Notes under the pieces: model-generated
The model's database searches: none
The model's input: only the letters and a program-made list of their open reading frames with translations
Told to the model about the DNA's origin: nothing
Translations under genes and position numbers: made by a program
Shown here: one piece after another, positions 58,601 through 64,000 of the stretch
How positions within the stretch are numbered: the stretch's first letter is position 1
How the letters are laid out: every line of letters starts with the position of its first letter
Source: Parelaphostrongylus tenuis
Lineage: Eukaryota > Nematoda > Chromadorea > Rhabditida > Metastrongylidae
Length of the DNA stretch: 64,000 nt
Direction: 5' to 3'
Assembly: GCA_019055375.1 (NCBI GenBank)
Contig: JAHQIW010005982.1
Location: 124,001-188,000 of the forward strand

Positions 58601-58799
58601 TCAGTTCAGTGCAGTGTGAATACCTAAATAAATCTATAGACCCTTTCTGAAATGATTTTTATTGCCAAAGTTTTATTGCGCAAAAATTTCTCCAACTTTT
58701 GATTTTGTGACCAGTGTTTCCTGTCTAATTCACGTATGTCGTCAATACTTATAACATTGTATGTAGCGTTTTTCTTACCAAACTCATTGATTTTGTGGT

Positions 58800-60170
58800 A
58801 GAATCTGTTTTCGATTTGAAATTGAAGAACTGAAGAAGATCGAACTGAAGAGGCATGTCAGGAGTTTTCCGGTTCAAAGCTAGGAAATGGTTATTTGAAG
58901 AGATCAGGAAGCCTGTGGATCGTTAGCAGAAGATCGTGGATAATGATGGTCTACATTTCGAGGAATAATTGTTGTTGTATTAATTAAATTCAAGTACAAA
59001 CTCTAAATATTCAGCAAATGTTAAGAAACTTCTACTTTAACCTAATAATGCGTTTTCAGGTGAACAATGCATTATTGTGCGTCTCTGAAAAATCGCGCAT
59101 CAAGTCAACTCTTGGTCGCGTGTTCAGACATATTTGGAAGTTACCCTCCTGGATTTAGAGCGTAATCGAAATTTTTTTAATTTATCGAGCCCTACAAATG
59201 TTTTGATGACTGACTACGCACCTTGCTTTCTGGAAATGACAGTCAGTGGTACAGCAAAAATATTCAAAGAAAAATAGTGACCGCATGACCGTTTAGAATG
59301 AGGTACAATTCGATGGGAATACAAGAAGCTTGTTGTTAACAATCGATTTGTTAACATTTAGCTCTCTGAAGGCGCCGGAAGCAAATGAAGTGATTGAGAA
59401 TACGGTGCTTGCACCTACCCGATATTAGAAATCCACGAACGTATGACAGCTACATTCATGCGATAAAACACTTAAGGCTCGAAAATGCTCGTTCGGCTAC
59501 TGGCAGCAAATTCTCTTTCTCTTTCCACAGCCAAAAACTGCGAACATCCTATTATTACAGAGAAGTTTCATCCCATCTGAGTGATGGTATATATGGTTTT
59601 CCGAAGTGTTCATTCAATTTTGGATTTACTTCTAAAAAAAAATTCCTTTGGCGTTATAGACTGCTCGAAATTGTTTGCTCAAACGCTTTTGTGATGGAGA
59701 ACGATCTTCAGTTTTGAAAGAGTGGAAAAATTCGCTTTGCTGGTTTCGATGAACTAGAATTTGATATCGTTCAGAAGAGGAAACCCATATCCCGTAGACA
59801 AAGATCTGTATGTTCAAGAGGCTTTTCTTGCAATCAATAAATTCCAATCTGAGCTGAAAAACATTGTCTCAAGGTTGAAAGCGTGCACTATCATGTAAGT
59901 GAACGCATTGTTCTCAATGAATGTAACGCATATAGATTGTCAAGCTCGCACGGTGATGTTCCTAAGTATTAATTCCATTTCAGGATAATCAGTCAGCTGT
60001 TTTCAGATTACATGGAGAGTGGTTGCCCTTTTTTTTTATTGAATTACCGGAGGATCTTCGACGAAAGTACTGCTTACAAGGTACGATCATCGGTTTGATG
60101 TCAACACGTATAACACTCTGCTACAAAATGTATCACTCAGTGCCCAGCAATTAAGGGATCCAACCTACAG
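58800..60170 (+). pseudogene. Unrecognised multi-exon gene, copy 2 (broken)
   Basis: Counterpart of 23,630-24,969. The exon near 58,840-58,930 (EEACQEFSGSKLGN) and the last exon near 60,052-60,155 (DLRRKYCLQGTIIGLMSTRI, then CYKMYHSVPSN and a stop) are open. The 59.2-kb exon stops after MTDYAPCFLEMTVSGTAKIF, and the FQSELKNI exon has stops (around 59,755 and 59,895). Confidence 0.5.
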
Positions 60171-60239
60171 CAGTGCTATCGCTTCTCCCGGATAGGGAGA
60201 AAAAAAATAAAGCAGGAATATTTCTAAGACCAACTGTCA

Positions 60240-61080
60240 ATTAACCTCGGCATTGATTGAATGATTCCGTATTTTTCTTATGAAGCGAACACGACTTTGT
60301 TAAAAGACGACTTTTGCGCACAGCATAGACAGTACAATACAACCTCGTTTTTCCTAAACAAAAAAAATCATGGAAAGCTTTTAACAGTTTCTAAAATTTC
60401 TTCGAGTGTATCAAATATTGTTACTGCCAGTTTGCTACATCTATTGGATTGAATAAAAATAGCGCCGGTTTTCAATCTGTATCATTGAAGAGGCTGGAAA
60501 GGTCAAAGTTTTACAATCCCATCAGTCAAACACTTCCACCAGTTCCTTAGAATAAATTGTCACATCTAGATTTCGATCTCATCAAGCACAAGGTCAACCT
60601 TCAATATATTCAACGGTTGTTTTTATTATATGTCGCCCACTGAATGAACAGGTGAAGAACAATGGAACAGTAATCACGTAGGCTAGTAATGCACTATACC
60701 CATAGCTAATCACATAGGGTAGTAATGCACTATGGGTATAGTGCATTGCTGGCCTATATGATTACCGTTCTATTGTTCTTAACCTGTTCATTCACTGGAA
60801 GACATATAATAAGAAAATAAAAAAAGCGGTGAGTATGCTGAAGGTTGACATTGTGCTTGATGTGATGAAAAACTAGATCCAACAATTTTCTCCAAGGAAG
60901 TGATGGAAGTGTTGGACTGATTGGATTGTGAACAACTTTGACCTTTCCAGGCCCTGACGAAGGCGACCTGCCAAAACGCTAGCTGTTTGATTGTGTGAAC
61001 AGAGTTTGAATTTAACCATCGTGCCCCGCTTTAGAAGAAAGAGAAAAAATAAGAATTACTGAAACATGCCGAGGTTAATA
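60240..61080. mobile_element. Large foldback element at the duplication boundary
   Basis: Outer inverted termini are TTAACCTCGGCAT (60,241) and ATGCCGAGGTTAA (ends 61,078). Long complementary arms lie at about 60,494-60,705 and 60,729-60,955 (GGTCAACCTTCA with TGAAGGTTGAC; TGAATGAACAGGT with ACCTGTTCATTCA; GCACTATACCCATAG with CTATGGGTATAGTGC). The loop is about 23 bp. No coding capacity. A non-autonomous hairpin transposon is likely. Confidence 0.8.
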
Positions 61081-61401
61081 GACAGACAGTCTTGGAATTC
61101 ATTAAAGAGGCTTATGACGGTAATATTAATCGACTTCATAACACTGAAGATTAATGTTGCTGGCTTTTTTGCCTATACTGGCACACATAACGTGCCGGAA
61201 AGTCAAGGATCACCGTGTTAGGAGACATAGATCTCTGATGTGGTGCGCTTATTAAAGGTTTCTCGTCAGTTGAACCTTTGCGTAGGATCATGTTTTCTAC
61301 ATGAGTTCTGAGATATATTTTGTAACACAGCTACGCTAGAGACATCAAATCAAACAACTCTAGTACAAATTCGCCAAAGCCAGATTGATGGAAAGCATAA
61401 A

Positions 61402-61476
61402 CGCGAGAGGTGGAATCGAACCTGTGATCCTATGTGTTTCATAAGCACATTTATCCCAGTTCGCTGCACTTCAGCC
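61402..61476 (-). repeat. tRNA-like sequence
   Basis: On the - strand it has a CAGGTTCGATTCCACC B box and a five-pair anticodon-like stem (ATGTG/CACAT), but the loop has nine bases and the 5' end cannot pair with CTCTCGC. It is tRNA-derived, not a functional tRNA. Confidence 0.45.
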
Positions 61477-62159
61477 ATTACCCTATAACCAGCACAAAAA
61501 CATGATATACGGCACGTCCACGAGTTCATAGATTTGGATGCTACTGTTTGTTGATAGGGCAAAAGTGTTGAACTGGAGGTATTTCTTGTCAATTAAATGT
61601 TTAAATAAAGGACTAAAAACTTAAGATGCTTCGCTTTATCACCAGTTATCTGAAAAAGATTTCAGAACTCAATACATGAGCCGTCTAAGAGATGGATCAC
61701 AGTGCGAAGAGTGGCACAACTAACTCGAGCAGCTCTATCTTATATGTGTCAATCAAAACATACAAGTTAGTATTTACCGATGGTCGTGCTTCTATCAATC
61801 TCACCAGCGTTCAAGAATAGATCATTAGTCGACTGTGTACACGGCCCCACAAAATAACGTGGTTCATAAACCTAATTAATCCACTTACCAAAACCCATCC
61901 TAGCCCATCTCACGAACACTCAAATATCTATGGATCGGTACAGCCCAAGAAGTGCGTTAATGTTAGGGTTCTCTAACATTACCGCCCTTTAATCAACTGT
62001 GTCGATTGGCTGTCATAGACGCTGCGTCTACAAGCTCCTCATGCAACGCGAATGAGCCGTAGACGTGTATGGCTATTCGACTGGACAGGTCATGGATTTC
62101 TCAACGGAGTGCGTATGCTACTCGGTATGTAAGTAGTCCGTGAAATTTACGCAATCATA

Positions 62160-62400
62160 TGGAGTCCTCTGCAAAAACACTTGTGTCAGTCAATGATCGA
62201 ACCCAGATCACTCTTTCCGGGAGCGTATGCTAACCGTTGCACCACCGACACTCGTTTTGCGCAGCACTGCTTTTACGCTACAACGCGCACCTGTCAACAG
62301 CCAACCGTTTACGGTCTGGCGGGGCGGCCGCTATCGGCATTAAACCCACTTGTACTGGCAGATATTGGGTATCAACTTCATCAACAAGACTTTGAAAGTC
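62160..62400 (-). mobile_element. tRNA-derived SINE-II
   Basis: Head on the - strand GGTGGTGCAACGGTTAGCAT. The body matches 7,950-8,160 through GCCAACCGTTTACGGT and AGATATTGGGTATCAA. Confidence 0.65.
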
Positions 62401-63486
62401 CGTGAAATAGTTCGCCACAAATAAGAAGGATGGCAATGGGGCAGGTGTGGCCGACAATCCTTGTAATTGCGTTCGTGTCTGTCGTGTCTAAAACTGAACC
62501 CTCTTATACTCAGTCCGCAACCTAATATATTGTAGATGTTCAGATGATTTTTTTTGTCATTTGCTTAACACAGGAGGAGATGCACAAATGCCATAAGTTG
62601 TTGAACCAACAAGCAGTTTGAGGGAGTATGAGGATTTTGTTAATCTCACCTGAGAGTGCAAGCCGTTGTGGAATTCACCAAAAATCTCACCGGATGCTGG
62701 CGATCGCTCTGACACGGACCTGACTGGGGCACCGAGAGAAAGGAAGTAGTCTCTCCGTCTGTAAAGAAGCTAGTTTGGCAACATCAGAGTTAAGACATAA
62801 GCTCTGACATGCTCACAATAGTGACGGATGTTTTTATCGTACTTCATGCTTCATTTGAGCACTTTCTGTTGCTTACTTCAATAATGTTGTCTTTGAGAAA
62901 ATTTCTATTCAAATCAAAATCTGCCTGGAAAATTCCATCAATAACAGCTGCTTTACTTTGAAACTGCATTGAGTGGCGGGCAAATCTATAGTTGGAATGG
63001 GTTATAAACCTTTATGTGCATCAAACAATCGTGTACTGCTGTCCGTACATGTTTGTCTCCGAGATTTTATGCCGTATCTACAGATTATGATACATGACTT
63101 AATTTAGTAGCCTGAAACTAGCCATTTGGAATCTGCCTTACATGTCACCTTAAAATTTTTGACCATCTTGGAAGGAGAACAATGTAACGATAAGCTCGAA
63201 AAGCCAGTTTGACTCGGCTTTTCTCGGGTCTCGCAGAAAACATGCGCTGGTTACGGTACACATTTAGATTGCACTCTGATTTTACACTTCAACAACGACG
63301 TTGTTACGCTCTAGTGCCGAGTGCCGGAATTTTGAGATTAAGATTGTAAGCAACTTACCTTACGACTTTACCGTACACTGCAGAAAGTCCTAATGGAACT
63401 TCTTTAAAAGCTGTAAAGAGCGACAGTCTATCTACGTGATCGATGTGCTACCGTTAGGCAAAATAGTATCTGTTTGTACATATAGT

Positions 63487-63828
63487 CAGTTCTCTCGGGA
63501 GCCTTACACTCCTTATAGAGGTCTGAACAAAGCACTTGAAATAAAGGTATCATAATGATAAAAGTACCAGCCAATGAGCGATCGAGTGCACAACACTCTG
63601 TATTAGGTGTAAAATTTTTTACTTGATATAGAGCGTAAAGCGTACGTCGTCGATGACTCTTTATAAGTACTGTACGGCTCCCGAGAGAACTGACTATAAA
63701 AAGATCGACAGACGACCGGTTCTGCCCGGCTGATGAGTCTGTAAGGACGAAACATGTGTATCGGGCTGTACAAGAGCCCTTACCAGACCACATGACATGT
63801 TGGCTCAAATAATGATGAAAGGATAGTT
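63487..63828 (+). mobile_element. Hammerhead-bearing repeat, single-ribozyme copy
   Basis: About 340 bp with no counterpart at the equivalent place near position 45-72. It starts with TCAGTTCTCTCGGGAGCC, whose complement recurs inside the element at 63,678-63,695. It ends after the ribozyme and the tail GACCACATGACATGTTGGCT. The body is shared with 5,640-5,930 (CCAATGAGC, then GATCGAGTGCACAACACTCT). Confidence 0.7.
63718..63779 (+). ncRNA. Hammerhead ribozyme (type I), well formed
   Basis: Core CUGAUGA at 63,730-63,736 and GAAA at 63,749-63,752. Stem II is GUCU/GGAC capped by the GNRA tetraloop GUAA. Stem III is two pairs plus the core A-U (C A U G U G U A), and the cleavage triplet GUA ends at 63,760. 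Inner stem I pairs GCCCGG (63,724-63,729) with UCGGGC (63,761-63,766). Outer stem I pairs GGUUCU with AGAGCC. A UGUACA bulge on the 3' side is placed as in loop-loop contacts of extended hammerheads. All core positions I can check fit the consensus. Confidence 0.85.
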
Positions 63829-64000
63829 CATAAACCGCAAATTTTTACCCTTAGTGACATAAATCGTATATCCACGCTCGTATCCAACTTCTTCGTTCAT
63901 TACCAAGTCTACAATCGGGCTTTTAAAAGCAATATGGAATTCTTGAATGAGGTTGGTGTAGTTCTCATCAGTAACGGTAATGTAGTCAATTGAATTGAGC

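Larger units (their letters stand above)
34480..60235 (+). repeat. Segmental duplication, copy 2
   Basis: This is the second copy of the 2,030-25,050 segment, in direct orientation. Private to copy 2 are a TA-rich/unknown-gene block with SINE spacing (37.4-38.4 kb), a local duplication (41.24-42.8 kb), a block of repeats replacing the counterpart of 14.0-15.04 kb (45.6-47.2 kb), a Penelope-like element (52.3-53.9 kb), an ELKS segment that copy 1 has lost (about 54.98-55.24 kb) and a foldback insertion (56,530-56,874). Homology stops abruptly at about 60,235, immediately before a foldback element. Confidence 0.9.
61081..63424. other. Mostly non-coding; two tRNA-derived repeats
   Basis: Apart from the tRNA-like units at 61.4 and 62.2 kb nothing firm is seen. 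A short frame at 62,431-62,503 (+) has a signal-peptide-like start (MGQVWPTILVIAFVSVVS) but ends after about 30 codons. Confidence 0.35.
63425..64000. repeat. Second copy of the window's left end
   Basis: ACGTGATCGATGTG and TCTACAATCGGGCTTT match positions 1-240, interrupted by the hammerhead repeat. The - strand frame of the unrecognised exon (EFHIAFKSPIVDLVMNEE) is open here too and runs off the window. Confidence 0.8.

Noticed and set aside
62431..62503. Short + strand frame with a signal-peptide-like start
   Set aside because: Only about 30 codons, no clear donor and no second exon or copy to support it.
1..64000. CRISPR array, bacterial operon, rRNA cluster or defence system
   Set aside because: No regular short direct repeats with unique spacers, no prokaryotic gene organisation and no rRNA sequence; the tandem structure is large, diverged and eukaryotic.

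Overview
The window looks like intron-rich, repeat-dense nuclear DNA of a nematode, most probably a strongylid (hookworm-like) species. The reasons are: degenerate nematode-style genes with short exons and TTTTCAG-type acceptors; mariner deletion derivatives; many copies of a tRNA-headed SINE; an RTE-type retrotransposon tail; and a Penelope-like reverse transcriptase. The species assignment is inference. I see no bacterial features, rRNA, CRISPR array or intact multi-exon gene.

The dominant structure is a large direct segmental duplication. Copy 1 (about 2.0-25.05 kb) matches copy 2 (about 34.5-60.2 kb) in order and orientation at roughly 85-90% by eye. Each copy carries private insertions, deletions and local tandem duplications. 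Copy 1 alone has a hammerhead-ribozyme repeat (5.49-5.94 kb), a composite insertion (7.92-8.34 kb) and an extra 1.35-kb tandem unit (12.5-13.85 kb). Copy 2 alone has a replaced block (45.6-47.2 kb, with a foldback element), a Penelope-like element (52.3-53.9 kb), a second foldback (56.5-56.9 kb) and a local duplication at 41.2-42.8 kb. A third foldback (60.24-61.08 kb) sits exactly where copy 2 homology ends. The window ends also match each other (1-290 versus 63,425-64,000), so the repeat structure extends outside the window. Within the duplication, 10.78-12.49 kb and 43.74-45.45 kb are about 99% identical, far above their surroundings, which suggests gene conversion or recent exchange.

Host genes: both copies carry the 3' part of an ELKS/CAST/ERC active-zone scaffold gene on the + strand (14.45-21.31 kb and 48.55-56.10 kb). 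It is recognisable exon by exon up to the C-terminal GIWA PDZ ligand. Both copies are broken, by different lesions in different exons. Convergent to it on the - strand lies the 3' part of a tectonic (TCTN) family gene (22.28-23.41 kb and 57.41-58.6 kb), whose copy 1 is also inactivated. A third, unrecognised gene follows on the + strand (23.6-25.0 kb and 58.8-60.2 kb).

Between and upstream of the duplicates (25-34.5 kb and the left flanks) the DNA is almost entirely repeats. These are three linked repeat blocks (Q, S, T), internally deleted mariner elements, (TA)n tracts and SINEs, plus an unrecognised coding fragment at 32.76-33.14 kb that recurs in broken form. The most notable non-protein finding is a set of type I hammerhead ribozymes with a very short stem III: one well-formed copy at 63.7 kb, and a tandem pair about 325 bp apart at 5.5-5.9 kb. 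This is the architecture of a small ribozyme-bearing retroelement.
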